DNA of 64,000 nt, from positions 124,001-188,000 of the forward strand of contig NZ_JAVRBG010000008.1 of assembly GCF_031845265.1 (NCBI RefSeq), given 5' to 3'. Shown piece by piece: positions 54,415 through 63,523 of this stretch. The position numbers and the translations under genes were made by a program. Origin of the DNA: Mesonia ostreae. GTDB taxonomy: Bacteria; Bacteroidota; Bacteroidia; Flavobacteriales; Flavobacteriaceae. Within the stretch, counting starts at the first letter, position 1. Every line of letters starts with the position of its first letter. Below the pieces are notes generated by a model that ran no database searches, had not been told where the DNA came from, and was given only the letters and a program-made list of their open reading frames with translations.

Positions 54415-55402
54415 ATAATAGGATTTATTCACCTTTAAAGGGTGTATTATCAATAAAGTGTTAAATTTAATATAAATATATTAATAAAAACAAACTTTAA
54501 GTTAATTATTTCGTCTTTATATTGATTTTTAATGTTAAAATAAATTTTTGACACTCAAATGTCAATGTTTAAGAGAATTGATTATAAAATTTAAATAGAG
54601 TATTTAAAGTTCTTTTAACAGGCTGAGTTCAACAGATAATTGCAAAAAATTAATATTTGCTTCCCAAATAATGCTACTCATCGTTATATATAACTGCCAA
54701 CGTTACCATTTCATTAAATGCTTAAAAGATGGCTATAAATATCGGCGTCCCAAAAAAAAGTCAATTACATACTTTTCTTGAAAATTAATTTTGATGCCCT
54801 AAGGCTACTTAAAATATGAACGACTCACATTTAATTTACGGGGAGAAACAGTAATTTAGAAACTACATTAATAAATTATGTTTTATCATCGGAGCTTCTT
54901 AATTGTTTTTACAATGAAAGTGGTTTAGGAATTGTATAATCACGCTACGAAAGTGGTCTCTCTAGAGATCAAACTAGAAATGAGCAACCAGCTGCCACAT
55001 ACTTTATCTACCAGAGATTATGAGTATAAAAGGTTTCTATCCTAAAGGGGCCTTCAAGATTTTTACTTACGGGAAAATGCAGTTTATCTGACCATAAAAT
55101 GATGTAAATGACGGCATAAATATCCTGTTTTAGAAGCTATAATGAGCTGATTGCATGCCTTAAATTAAATGTTGTAGCCGGGTTGAGAGATGATCCTAAT
55201 ATAAAAGCCAAAACAATGGTTTTATACAAGCTTAGATTTACTATATATTTTGCAGTAATTTCCATTATAAAAGTACAGTAAATACCATAAAATTCTGGAT
55301 GGTTTAATCCTATTTACTCAAAGTTTAAAGTCATCTTCATTTATTGCACGACCATCTTTCATAAATACACTCTCAATGGTGTATTCAGAGTCTATATGAA
55401 GA
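54415..55402. other. AT-rich non-coding stretch before integrase
   Basis: No intact gene. The promoter of the T9SS-cargo operon should be near 54,420-54,600; TTGACA (54548-54553) and TGTCAA (54560-54565) form a spaced inverted repeat there. At 55,318-55,400, on the minus strand, a coding-like fragment reads as about 28 residues (ending KDGRAINEDDFKL) with no start, possibly the end of a lost gene. The middle looks like decayed sequence I cannot identify. Confidence 0.45.
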
Positions 55403-56614
55403 TTAAAAATTGATTACGCTATCCAAAGCATCATCAGCATCTTTGTGGATGAAATTTGCTTGGTAGTTTATGGTAGTTGTGATGGAAGAATGCCTATAAA
55501 GTTTTTGAAGGGTTTTAATAGGGATTCTATCTTCCGATATATGACCAAATGTGTGCCGAGCAATGTGCATAGTTACTTTTTTGGTGACTTTTGCTTTTTT
55601 CGCAACACCAATTAAATATTTATTGAATTTTTTAGTAGCCGTTTTGGTCTTGGCATATACATCTTTTGCATTCTTTAAATCTGCTTTTTTCATTTCGGGA
55701 AAAACAAAATCTTCATCGCTCTGCTTTTCTGATTTGTAATATTCAAGAATTGGGAAAACCTTTTCAGGTATTTTCAAAGATAGTAATTTGGAGTTTTTAT
55801 TCATACGATAGTGAAGCCTATCATCGTAAATATCTGACCATCTAATTTTAAGTACATCGGCTGCCCTAATTCCGGCAAAGTAAAAACTGAATAGCCAAAC
55901 GTTACGTGCGTGGGTTTCGTTGTTGGTAAGATTTTTAGCACATTCAAATGATTTAATATCTTCTTTGGTCAATCCTATTTTTTCCGTTTCAGGAAATTTT
56001 ATTCTAATCTTACCAGAACCAAATGGATAAAATTTTCTATCTATAATCCCCATTTTAATAGCTCTATTGTAAATCGTTCTTATAACTACAAAGTTATTTA
56101 CTACCGAGCGTTCTGAAAGATTTAGCTTTTTTAAATAAACTCTAAATTTTCTCAAAAAGGTTTCATCTATTTCTTCAAAAGTTAACTGCTTAGACTTGTA
56201 AAAGTTTATAACGTGGTTTACACGAGCCTTGTCTGTTGAAAGTTGAGAAAGCTTTTTATTTGATTCAAGCTCAGAAAGAAAATCACTTGCAACTTCATAA
56301 AAAGTGCTCGACATAGAATTTGAGTAGACCACCTCTTTAATTTGATTTGCTGAAAAGTCCTTATTGTTAGATTGTAAATCTACAAGCGTTTTGTTTACTT
56401 CTAAAAGCTTGGTGGAAATCAAATTATTTAACCTATCAGCGTTGGAATGAGATTTTCTAACCCGTAGGTTCTTTTCATCCCAATACTTCAAACTTATATA
56501 ATGACCAACATAATGGTAAGTTGACCGACGGTTCTTTGTAATACGAATTGCCAAAGGATAAAGTCCTTCCTTATTTGCTTTTTTTCTTATAACTACCTTT
56601 GCATTTGAGGCCAT
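55403..56614 (-). CDS. int: Tyrosine-recombinase integrase of the ICE
   Basis: A 403-residue site-specific recombinase from the ATG complementary to 56612-56614; the open frame continues 19 codons upstream without support. It has an arm-binding N terminus (ASNAKVVIRKKANKEGLYPL), a SAM-like core-binding domain (about 100-200) and the catalytic domain with arginine in FAGIRAADVLKIRW, HxxR in MHIARHTFGH, and the final tyrosine in SSITTTINYQ. It is transcribed away from the attachment site and starts about 155 bases from the tRNA-Leu fragment, the usual place for an ICE integrase. It would join the circular element to the tRNA 3' end. Confidence 0.93.
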   Translation of the reverse strand: MASNAKVVIRKKANKEGLYPLAIRITKNRRSTYHYVGHYISLKYWDEKNLRVRKSHSNADRLNNLISTKLLEVNKTLVDLQSNNKDFSANQIKEVVYSNSMSSTFYEVASDFLSELESNKKLSQLSTDKARVNHVINFYKSKQLTFEEIDETFLRKFRVYLKKLNLSERSVVNNFVVIRTIYNRAIKMGIIDRKFYPFGSGKIRIKFPETEKIGLTKEDIKSFECAKNLTNNETHARNVWLFSFYFAGIRAADVLKIRWSDIYDDRLHYRMNKNSKLLSLKIPEKVFPILEYYKSEKQSDEDFVFPEMKKADLKNAKDVYAKTKTATKKFNKYLIGVAKKAKVTKKVTMHIARHTFGHISEDRIPIKTLQKLYRHSSITTTINYQANFIHKDADDALDSVINF

Positions 56615-56767
56615 ACCTTTGAATTTTAGATTATAAAGATAGTCATTTTTGGTACAACATAGGTACAACATTTATTGATATTAAACCATATTAAATGAAA
56701 TCACATAATACTATTTCTTTGTTAAACAATTGATTATAAGATAATTTAGTTAATTTCGTTATCAAAT

Positions 56768-56825
56768 ACGCTGGATTCAAAATCCAGTGTTTTAGGACGT
56801 GCGGGTTCGATTCCCGCCTCGAGTA
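56768..56825 (+). other. Attachment site: 3' part of tRNA-Leu(CAA)
   Basis: The anticodon stem CTGGA/TCCAG with loop TTCAAAA (anticodon CAA), a long variable region, the T arm GCGGG-TTCGATT-CCCGC (56801-56817) and the 3' acceptor strand CTCGAGT plus A are present. The D arm and the 5' acceptor strand (expected as a complement of CTCGAGT) are absent from 56,700-56,767. So only the 3' part of a leucine tRNA is here, as expected at an ICE end. The terminator on the right is the native one. Confidence 0.82.
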
Positions 56826-56827
56826 CT

Positions 56828-56856
56828 AACCCAACAGAAATGTTGGGTTTTTTCTT
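56828..56856 (+). terminator. tRNA-Leu terminator
   Basis: AACCCAACA, loop GAAA and TGTTGGGTT form a perfect 9-bp stem followed by six or more T. It directly follows the tRNA fragment and marks the original chromosome side. Confidence 0.88.
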
Positions 56857-56860
56857 TTCT

Positions 56861-57247
56861 AGATTTAAAGTAAGTATAGAATTGGGATTCTCCCGAAGGT
56901 TCGGAGTCGTATTAAGTACTTTCAATTTGCTAGAGCATTCTATTTACAAGTATCCGTAGCTATGTTTTTTAATTCGTTCCGCTAGGTGAATAATATATCA
57001 AATACTCAATACATACTTTTCGTAATCTTTCAATTCCACTTAACTAGTGAAATATTTTCTAAAGTTCACGAAATTCAATATAAAATGTTCTTGTGGCATT
57101 CTTTGTGCAAGTAGCTTTAATGTTACCAAAATTTTCACTTTAATTTAGCTTTTTTATAAGATGTCATAAATCTTATTAGCAATAATTTGCGTTCAAAGTT
57201 TTAAAGCATTTTAATTAATATAAAACACTAACATTAAAATCTAAATT
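56861..57247. other. Intergenic region between tRNA terminator and META lipoprotein
   Basis: No gene was seen on either strand. AT-rich; it probably holds the promoter of the META lipoprotein, but no clear TTTG / TAnnTTTG pair was found. Confidence 0.45.
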
Positions 57248-58060
57248 ATGAAACTAAAAATTTTCACATTAGCATTCGCAGTTATGGCTCTTTATAGTTG
57301 TGGACCTACTCAAAATAAAGAAAAAAACAACACTACTAATGCTACGAACGATAGCGCTATTACCGAAGCACAATGGGTTTTGCAGCAATTGGAAGGAGAA
57401 GATATTGATCCTTCTAAAAATGGAAAATTGATTAGCTTTACTTTAAATACGAAAGACAATAAAGTCACAGGATATGCAGGTTGTAATAGTTTCTTCGGAA
57501 ATTATACATTGGGAGCTGGAAACCGTATTAGCTTTTCAACTTTAGGTTTAACTAAAATGGCTTGTTCAGAAGACGACTTTAAAGAATCTGAATTGATGAA
57601 CGTTTTAGACATGACCGATAATTACCGAATTAACGGGAATCAATTAGAACTTAATGTAGGTAAAAGAGCACCATTAGCTATTTTCAAAAAAGTAGATAAA
57701 AACGCCGAGCCAATTGTAGAGAAATATTGGAAGCTAAAGACATTAGAAGGAAAGGATGTAAAAATGAGCAAAAACCAAGAAAAGGAAATCTATTTTACTC
57801 TAAAGATGAATGAAAATAGAGTCGTTGGTTTTGCAGGTTGTAATGGTATGTCTGGTACTTATAAGCTAGAAGAGAGAAATAGAATTAGTTTCTCACAAAT
57901 GGCAACTACGATGATGGCTTGCCCAGATTTAGATGTGAATGAAGCAGAATTTCTGAAGGTTTTTGAATTAACAGATAATTACACCATCAACGGGGATACC
58001 TTATCTTTAAATGTTGGAAGAAGAGCTCCCTTAGCTGTTTTTGAAGCAGTTTATCTATAA
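57248..58060 (+). CDS. Lipoprotein with two META (HslJ-like) domains
   Basis: A 270-residue lipoprotein: signal MKLKIFTLAFAVMALYSC with the acceptor cysteine at residue 18, a short asparagine-rich linker, then two META domains in tandem (about 40-142 and 152-268). Each has the same plan: WVLQQLEGEDI / YWKLKTLEGKDV, then GYAGCNSFFGNY / GFAGCNGMSGTY, a KMAC / MMAC pair, and an end ELNVGKRAPLAIF / SLNVGRRAPLAVF. META/HslJ proteins are linked to heat-shock, novobiocin resistance and motility, but the molecular role is open. It is the first chromosomal gene right of the ICE and is followed by a strong terminator. Confidence 0.9.
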   Translation: MKLKIFTLAFAVMALYSCGPTQNKEKNNTTNATNDSAITEAQWVLQQLEGEDIDPSKNGKLISFTLNTKDNKVTGYAGCNSFFGNYTLGAGNRISFSTLGLTKMACSEDDFKESELMNVLDMTDNYRINGNQLELNVGKRAPLAIFKKVDKNAEPIVEKYWKLKTLEGKDVKMSKNQEKEIYFTLKMNENRVVGFAGCNGMSGTYKLEERNRISFSQMATTMMACPDLDVNEAEFLKVFELTDNYTINGDTLSLNVGRRAPLAVFEAVYL

Positions 58061-58102
58061 TAAAGAGAATTTATAAGAGAGGTTAATAATCACCTCAACT
58101 TT

Positions 58103-58155
58103 AGCGTAATCTAGAATTTAAACCTTAAAATAAATTTTAGATTACGCTTTGTTTT
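58103..58155 (+). terminator. Rho-independent terminator after META gene
   Basis: AGCGTAATCTA (58103-58113) and TAGATTACGCT (58138-58148) form an exact 11-bp stem, extended inside by AATTTA/TAAATT, and followed by TTGTTTTATT. It lies 43 bases after the META gene stop. Confidence 0.85.
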
Positions 58156-58186
58156 ATTGTATCAATATGGTTAATTCAGTCTTTAT

Positions 58187-59200
58187 ATGAGCGACAAGAT
58201 AACAGTATTATTAACAGGTGCTTCGGGAACTGTAGGCTTAGAATGCTTGAAGCAGTTGGTGAAAATTCCTACCTTAGAAATAACGGTTTTCGATAAAAAA
58301 ACCAAAGCTTCCGTCAAAAAATTGAGTCCATTTCGAGAACAGGTTGAATTGGTTTACGGAGACATCACCAATTTAAAGCAGCTTCAAAAAGTGGCTTCCA
58401 ATAAGGATGTGGTTATTCATTTAGCAGCTATTATTCCGCCGCTAGCAGATGATGCTCCAAAGTTAGCTCAAAACGTAAATACAGAAGGAACGCGTAACTT
58501 GGTTCAGCTTCTTGAGAAACAATCTCCGCAGTGCTTCTTCATTTACAGTTCGTCTATTTCAGTATACGGCGACCGCCTCAAAAATCCATATATTAAAGTT
58601 GGTGATCCTCTCACGCCAAGCCCTGGTGACGAATATGCACTTACAAAAATCGCTTCAGAAGAAATTTTACAAAACAGCAAATTAGATTGGACTATTTTTA
58701 GATTAGCAGCTATTATGGGCGGTCATAAAATGTCTAAACTCATGTTCCACCAACCTTTAGATACTTCGTTGGAGATTGCAACGCCTTCAGATACGGCGCG
58801 TGCTTTTGTAAACGCTATTCAGAAACAAAAACAACTTTCTAAGAGAATTTTTAACTTAGGTGGCGGGGAAACTTGCAGAATCCCTTACAAAGATTTTTTA
58901 ATTCGTTCTTTTAAAATATATGGTTTGGGTGAGTTTACTTTTCCAGATAAGGCTTTCGCCGAAAAAAACTTTCACTGCGGCTATTATGAAGACGGAGATG
59001 ATTTGGAAGAAATACTTCACTTTAGACAAGATTCTTTAGATGATTTTTTTCAGAATGAAAAAGAAAATTTTTCTTCCTTTAAAAGGCTTGGCGCATCTTT
59101 ATTTCAAAAACCTATTAAGTGGTATCTTTTACAACAATCTGAACCTCTTAAAGCTTTAAAGAACGACGATAAAAAATTAAAAGAGCAATTCTTTAATTAG
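58187..59200 (+). CDS. NAD-dependent epimerase/dehydratase (extended SDR)
   Basis: A 337-residue oxidoreductase of the extended SDR superfamily. The nucleotide-binding motif TGASGTVG is at residues 10-17, an aspartate ends the second strand (VFDKKT), and the catalytic YxxxK lies in DEYALTKIASEE (about residues 149-160) after an SSSISVYG serine. The C-terminal 130 residues would form the substrate cap. Family members act on sugar nucleotides or related carbonyls; the substrate cannot be read from sequence. It is 22 bases upstream of the DsrE-like gene in the same direction. Confidence 0.88.
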   Translation: MSDKITVLLTGASGTVGLECLKQLVKIPTLEITVFDKKTKASVKKLSPFREQVELVYGDITNLKQLQKVASNKDVVIHLAAIIPPLADDAPKLAQNVNTEGTRNLVQLLEKQSPQCFFIYSSSISVYGDRLKNPYIKVGDPLTPSPGDEYALTKIASEEILQNSKLDWTIFRLAAIMGGHKMSKLMFHQPLDTSLEIATPSDTARAFVNAIQKQKQLSKRIFNLGGGETCRIPYKDFLIRSFKIYGLGEFTFPDKAFAEKNFHCGYYEDGDDLEEILHFRQDSLDDFFQNEKENFSSFKRLGASLFQKPIKWYLLQQSEPLKALKNDDKKLKEQFFN

Positions 59201-59221
59201 CAGAGCAAAAACATAATTAAG

Positions 59222-59752
59222 ATGAAAGTATTTCTCAGCACACTATTAATGATCATAATTCAATTTAATATGAACGCTCAAGATTGGAAAACACCAACGA
59301 TTGAAGGTTACGGTAGAATCGTAGATTACGAAAATGTGGCTATTCAACCAGATTCTGCTACCACCTATAAAATGTTTTTTCACATCACTATCAGTAAAGA
59401 ACGAGAAGGTGTAAATGTTTCTCTCTGGAAAATGGCGAGAACCATCAATCTTTTAGAGAATGGCGGAGTTCCTAAAGAGAACATTCAACTTGCTGCAGTA
59501 ATTAGCGGGCCTGCGACGCCTATCGTTCTTTCGGCAGAAGCTTATGTAGAAAGAATGGAAAAAGCTAATCCTAATTTAGAGTTAATTGATAAACTTACAG
59601 ATTATGGCGTAACGATTCACCTTTGCGGACAAGCAGCAGCCAAGAATAAAATAGATCCAAAAACAGATTTGAATCCAAAGGTTAAGCTCACCTTATCGGC
59701 ATTGATAGATATTCCTACCTATCAAATGCAAGGTTACACCATTATTCGTTAA
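59222..59752 (+). CDS. DsrE-like exported protein
   Basis: A 176-residue protein with a signal peptide (about residues 1-20, ending MNAQ) and a single DsrE/DsrF-like alpha/beta domain. Family features include TYKMFFHITISKEREGVN, the helix KMARTINLLENGG, strands QLAAVISGPATPIVL and a cysteine in TIHLCGQAAAKN, where DsrE-type proteins carry the reactive residue. Small periplasmic relatives in Flavobacteria are of unknown function, and sulfur transfer is only a family-level guess. It lies just after the epimerase gene and its frame runs directly into a decayed HdeD-like fragment. Confidence 0.85.
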   Translation: MKVFLSTLLMIIIQFNMNAQDWKTPTIEGYGRIVDYENVAIQPDSATTYKMFFHITISKEREGVNVSLWKMARTINLLENGGVPKENIQLAAVISGPATPIVLSAEAYVERMEKANPNLELIDKLTDYGVTIHLCGQAAAKNKIDPKTDLNPKVKLTLSALIDIPTYQMQGYTIIR

Positions 59753-59766
59753 TTTCTTCCATTAGC

Positions 59767-60046
59767 TTTGCTTTAGATGTAAAACGCTACGAAAGTAAAA
59801 GCTGGGGCGGACTTTTAATCTTCGGAATTTTAGGAGCTATTTTTTCATTCATCTTACTATGGAATCCTGCTTTTGCTGGGCTAAGCGTTGTTTGGTTAAT
59901 TGGACTCAGCTTTTTATTTGGTGGTTTATTCAGTATATTTTTTGCATTGCAACTGCGAAAACTCCACAAATACAGCAAAAAATTAGTCCCGAATTACGAG
60001 AGCGCTATCAGCAATTAGAAAGAGATTTGAAAAATGAATGGAGTTA
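59767..60046 (+). pseudogene. Decayed HdeD-like (DUF308) membrane protein
   Basis: Without any start codon, the frame from 59,767 reads about 83 residues with three transmembrane-like stretches (GGLLIFGILGAIFSFILLW, GLSVVWLIGLSFLFGGLFSI), the C-terminal half of an HdeD/DUF308 protein. The sequence then needs one extra A in the run near 59,980 to continue as SKKISPELRERYQQLERDLK up to the TAA at 60,046. So the gene has lost its N-terminal half (probably by a deletion next to DsrE) and has a one-base frameshift. Confidence 0.7.
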
Positions 60047-60252
60047 ATCCCATAATCTATTCTCTAATATTGATTATATCATAAATTATGAAAAATTAAA
60101 GAACTGAAAATGGAGATTAAAGATTCCTAAATTAATTCAGAATAAATAATTTTTCAGGATCAACCAAACACAATCAATATATAAGCACATCATAAAAATG
60201 ATTCAAATCGTTTTAAACACCTAAATTAATAAGATAACTAAAAACTAAACCC

Positions 60253-61040
60253 ATGATAAATTTAAGAATTATTCGATTTTAAAGGAAAACTAATCATAAT
60301 AGGTGTGCCGCAGGTACTATTGGAAGTGAAGTTTCATGATTTTTAAGCTCTTTAGGCGCCAACATTTTACTGACAGATTAAGCCGAAAACAAAGTGAAAA
60401 ACATCGCTGCAGATGTTGAAATAGAAACCGGTAATGCTACCATAGCGATGAAAGTTGACTTTACGGAAGAAAAAGAAATTGAAAATTTAGTAAATAAGGC
60501 TGTAGATAAATTTGGAAAAATTTCTGCCGTGGTGAATAATGTAGATTGGGGAGCCAACACCCCACTTTTTGGTTCTGACTCTGAGAAAAGGATCAATGGT
60601 TATAAGTTGAATACCTTAAGTGATTACAACTCGACCAAATACTGTATGCCTTACCTTAAAAAAGAGCAAAATGCATCGGTTGTATTTTCGGGTTCTGCCG
60701 TTGGGAAACACCATCGCCAGAATTTATTGAATACAGTACTGCAAAAGCCAGACTTTTAAATATGTCTTAAAGTATGGCAGTTACCAGCGGACAAGAAGTA
60801 CTTTTTAATTCTTTAATTATTGGTACATTAGATAACGGCGAACCTTCAAAAGAAGCTGGTTATACACAAGCAATGATTGATAATGTAGTAAAAGGAATTG
60901 TATTAAAAAGACGTGGACTACCACAAAATATCGCTAATGCGATGGCTTTCTTACAAAGTGATGCCGCATCTTGGATTACTGGGACAGAGCTTACCGTAAA
61001 TGGTGGTGGTGTGTATAAAAGTAAAATGCCTGCCTCATAA
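60253..61040 (+). pseudogene. Frameshifted short-chain dehydrogenase (SDR)
   Basis: Pieces of one SDR are spread over three frames: FKGKLIIIG then AAGTIGSEVS (nucleotide-binding part, with two in-frame stops after it), AENKVKNIAAD to VVNNVDWGANTPLF (with the NNV of the family), the active-site YSTAK in another frame near 60,735, and a last part from 60,774 with ITGTELTVNGGG. At least three frame changes or stops are present, so no functional enzyme is made. It resembles the intact SDR that starts at 63,524 and may be an older paralogue. Confidence 0.8.
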
Positions 61041-61307
61041 ATCTTGAGCGCATTTTATACATACAAGAACTTAAAAACAGTATCGGGCAGCGTTTTAAGC
61101 TGACGGTTACTGCTTTTATATGCGCAAAATTTGACAGCGCAACCAACCTAAAAAGTAAATCCGCAGTTTGCAAATGATAATTTTTTGGAGGATTCTCCCC
61201 AGACGGGCATGGTTTCTTACGGTATTCCCGGCGAGAGCGTAGACCTGACCTTTGCAGAAAGCGTACCGAATTGGCAGCAATTTTTATTAACTACTAAACC
61301 AAAAATT
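61041..61307. other. Remnant-like non-coding stretch
   Basis: No start-to-stop gene with support. The part 61,185-61,280 is richer in G and C than its flanks and reads as a protein-like fragment (GMVSYGIPGESVDLTFAES) that could be the end of a lost gene. Nothing else was seen. Confidence 0.45.
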
Positions 61308-61768
61308 ATGAATGCAAGAACAAAATCTAAAGTAGTAAAAGGCGCTGTACTCACGGGTGTCATTAACGCTATAATTAACGGCGAAATTCAATACTTTATT
61401 TTAAAAGGAAATGATTCTATTCCAATTTCAGTAGATTCTATTTCTAACAACACAGAAACGGTTTTAGGCACCGCAGTGCTGCTTGCGATTACATTATCTA
61501 CGATACCACCTTGGTCGCTTACTTTGGGATAAAAGAAGAAAAAGCTCCGTTTTGGCCAACTACTTTTTGGTTAACCATAAAACACGGCTTTTTTACCTTT
61601 GGGGTAGTGACTGCATTAGCGGTCTTATGGCAAAAATATATGGGACCCGTGGAAGTATCTTTAATTTCAGCATTAATTATTATTGGAGTAATCGCCGGGA
61701 TTGTTTCGGACTTTGTAAATTACCTAACCTTAAAAGAAAGCACTTTAATCGAAGAACATAAAAATTAA
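61308..61768 (+). pseudogene. Frameshifted small membrane protein
   Basis: From the ATG at 61,308 the frame encodes about 66 good residues (KSKVVKGAVLTGVINAII, then a soluble loop and VLGTAVLLAITLSTI) and then continues only in another frame from about 61,511: VAYFGIKEEKAPFW to the TAA at 61,768, with further hydrophobic helices (GFFTFGVVTALAVLW, LIIIGVIAGIVSDFVNYL). A single one-base shift near 61,505 explains this. The restored protein would have about 152 residues and four helices. Family not recognised. A sequencing error cannot be excluded. Confidence 0.65.
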
Positions 61769-63496
61769 ATGATGAAAAAAATTATATATCTATTTGTCTT
61801 ATTAACAGTGAGTGTTAACTGTAAAGACGTAGAAAAGAAATCGGAAATTAAAACCACCGAGTCTTCTGCGCAATTATACCACAATGGTGATATTCTTACC
61901 ATGGACGATCCAAAAAAATCTAGTTATGCGGAGGTTCTAGTTGAAGAATATGGAAAAATTGTTTTTGTAGGCGATAAAGCTAAAGCGGAAGAAAAATATG
62001 CCGAAGCAAAAAAAATCGATTTACAAGGAAAAACACTTCTTCCAGGTTTTATAGATCCGCACAGTCACTTTGGCATGATTTCAAATTCTATGGGACAGGT
62101 AGATCTAAATCCTGAACCTGTAGGCGATGTAAATACGATTGAAGCTATTAAAAATCACTTAAAGGCTTATAAAAAAGACAACAACATTCCAGATGATGAA
62201 TGGATTGTAGGTTGGGGTTATGATGATGGGCAACTTGAAGAAAAGAGACACCCTACAAAGCAAGAAATAGATGCTGTATTGCCTAACAATCCTGTGTATT
62301 TGATGCATACCAGTGGTCATATGGGTGTCGCCAACTCTGCTGCCTTAAAATTACTAAATGTAAATGCAGACTCACCAGACCCCGATGGCGGTACTATTGT
62401 TAGAATGGAAAATTCTAAAGAGCCTAACGGCTTGGTGCAAGAAACCGCCATGTATCCTTTTATGGGAACTGTATTAGAAATTGCCGCTAAAAACCAAGCA
62501 AAACATTTTGATGCAACCCAAGAATATTATGCTTCTAATGGAATTACAACAGCACAAGATGGGATGACAGATCGCAATTCTATAGCATTTTTTAAAAAGC
62601 AAGCAGCCGCAGGAAAATTAAAAATAGATTTAATTGCCTTAGGAGGTAATAACGATTTAAAGACAAATCTTGCCGACAGTACAATTCATTTTAAAAAATA
62701 CAACAATCATTTTAAAGTACAAGGAACTAAGATAGTAGCCGACGGTTCTCCGCAAGGAAAGACAGCATTTTTTACTGAGCCTTTTAAAACGGAAGTACCT
62801 GGCTGCACACACGATTGTAGAGGTTTGCCAAGTCTTTCTAAAGAGAGTTTAAATGATTTGTTTGTAACCGCTTATAAAAATGATAATCAATTGTTTATTC
62901 ACAGTAATGGAGATGCAACCATAGATATGGTGATTGCCGCGCACGAAAACGCTTGTGAGCAATTGGGACAAGAATTAGATAAAGACCGAAGAACTATTGT
63001 GATTCATTCTCAGTTTGTGCGTTCAGAGCAATTAGAAATCTTTAAAGAATACAATATAGAACCTTCATTTTTCACCAATCACGCCTTCTTTTGGGGTGAT
63101 GAGCACGTGAAGAATTTAGGTAAGAGAAGAGCATTTTTTCTAAGCCCTATCGCTTCCGCGGAAAAATTAGGTTTAAAATACACCAATCATTCTGATGCTA
63201 CGGTAACGCCAATTGACCCTCTATTCATGATCTGGTCGGCGGTTAATCGCGTTTCAAGAACTGGAGAAGTAATTGGCCCAGAGGAAAGAGCCACGCCTTA
63301 TCAAGCCTTAAAAGCAATTACCAGTCACGCCGCTTATGAGTTTTTTGAAGAAAACTATAAAGGAAGTCTAGAAGAAGGAAAATTAGCCGATTTTGTGATT
63401 TTGGATAAAAATCCATTAAAAGTAGAGCCTATGAACATTAAAGAAATACAAGTATTGCAAACCATTAAAGAAGGCAATACCGTTTATAAAAAGTAA
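61769..63496 (+). CDS. Exported amidohydrolase (YtcJ-like)
   Basis: A 575-residue lipoprotein-type enzyme: signal MMKKIIYLFVLLTVSVNC with a lipobox cysteine at about residue 18. The amidohydrolase fold is clear: the metal-binding HxH in GFIDPHSHFGM (about 95-105), GYDDGQLEE in the YtcJ part, histidines HIHSNGD-like in QLFIHSNGDATID and IVIHSQFVR, and the late NHSDATVTP with the aspartate, then LEEGKLADFVILDKNP, the standard ending. YtcJ-like enzymes hydrolyse amide or related bonds in small molecules; the substrate is unknown. It follows the broken membrane-protein gene without a gap and precedes an SDR. Confidence 0.9.
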   Translation: MMKKIIYLFVLLTVSVNCKDVEKKSEIKTTESSAQLYHNGDILTMDDPKKSSYAEVLVEEYGKIVFVGDKAKAEEKYAEAKKIDLQGKTLLPGFIDPHSHFGMISNSMGQVDLNPEPVGDVNTIEAIKNHLKAYKKDNNIPDDEWIVGWGYDDGQLEEKRHPTKQEIDAVLPNNPVYLMHTSGHMGVANSAALKLLNVNADSPDPDGGTIVRMENSKEPNGLVQETAMYPFMGTVLEIAAKNQAKHFDATQEYYASNGITTAQDGMTDRNSIAFFKKQAAAGKLKIDLIALGGNNDLKTNLADSTIHFKKYNNHFKVQGTKIVADGSPQGKTAFFTEPFKTEVPGCTHDCRGLPSLSKESLNDLFVTAYKNDNQLFIHSNGDATIDMVIAAHENACEQLGQELDKDRRTIVIHSQFVRSEQLEIFKEYNIEPSFFTNHAFFWGDEHVKNLGKRRAFFLSPIASAEKLGLKYTNHSDATVTPIDPLFMIWSAVNRVSRTGEVIGPEERATPYQALKAITSHAAYEFFEENYKGSLEEGKLADFVILDKNPLKVEPMNIKEIQVLQTIKEGNTVYKK

Positions 63497-63523
63497 AAGA
63501 ATTAATTTTAAAAACAGAAAATT

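Noticed and set aside
54548..54565. TTGACA/TGTCAA inverted repeat as a sigma-70 promoter
   Set aside because: No matching -10 at the right distance, and Bacteroidota promoters use a different consensus; kept only as a note in the intergenic entry.
61483..61761. 92-codon frame over the broken membrane-protein gene
   Set aside because: It is in a third frame, cysteine- and arginine-rich, and does not match the hydrophobic pattern of the two true halves.
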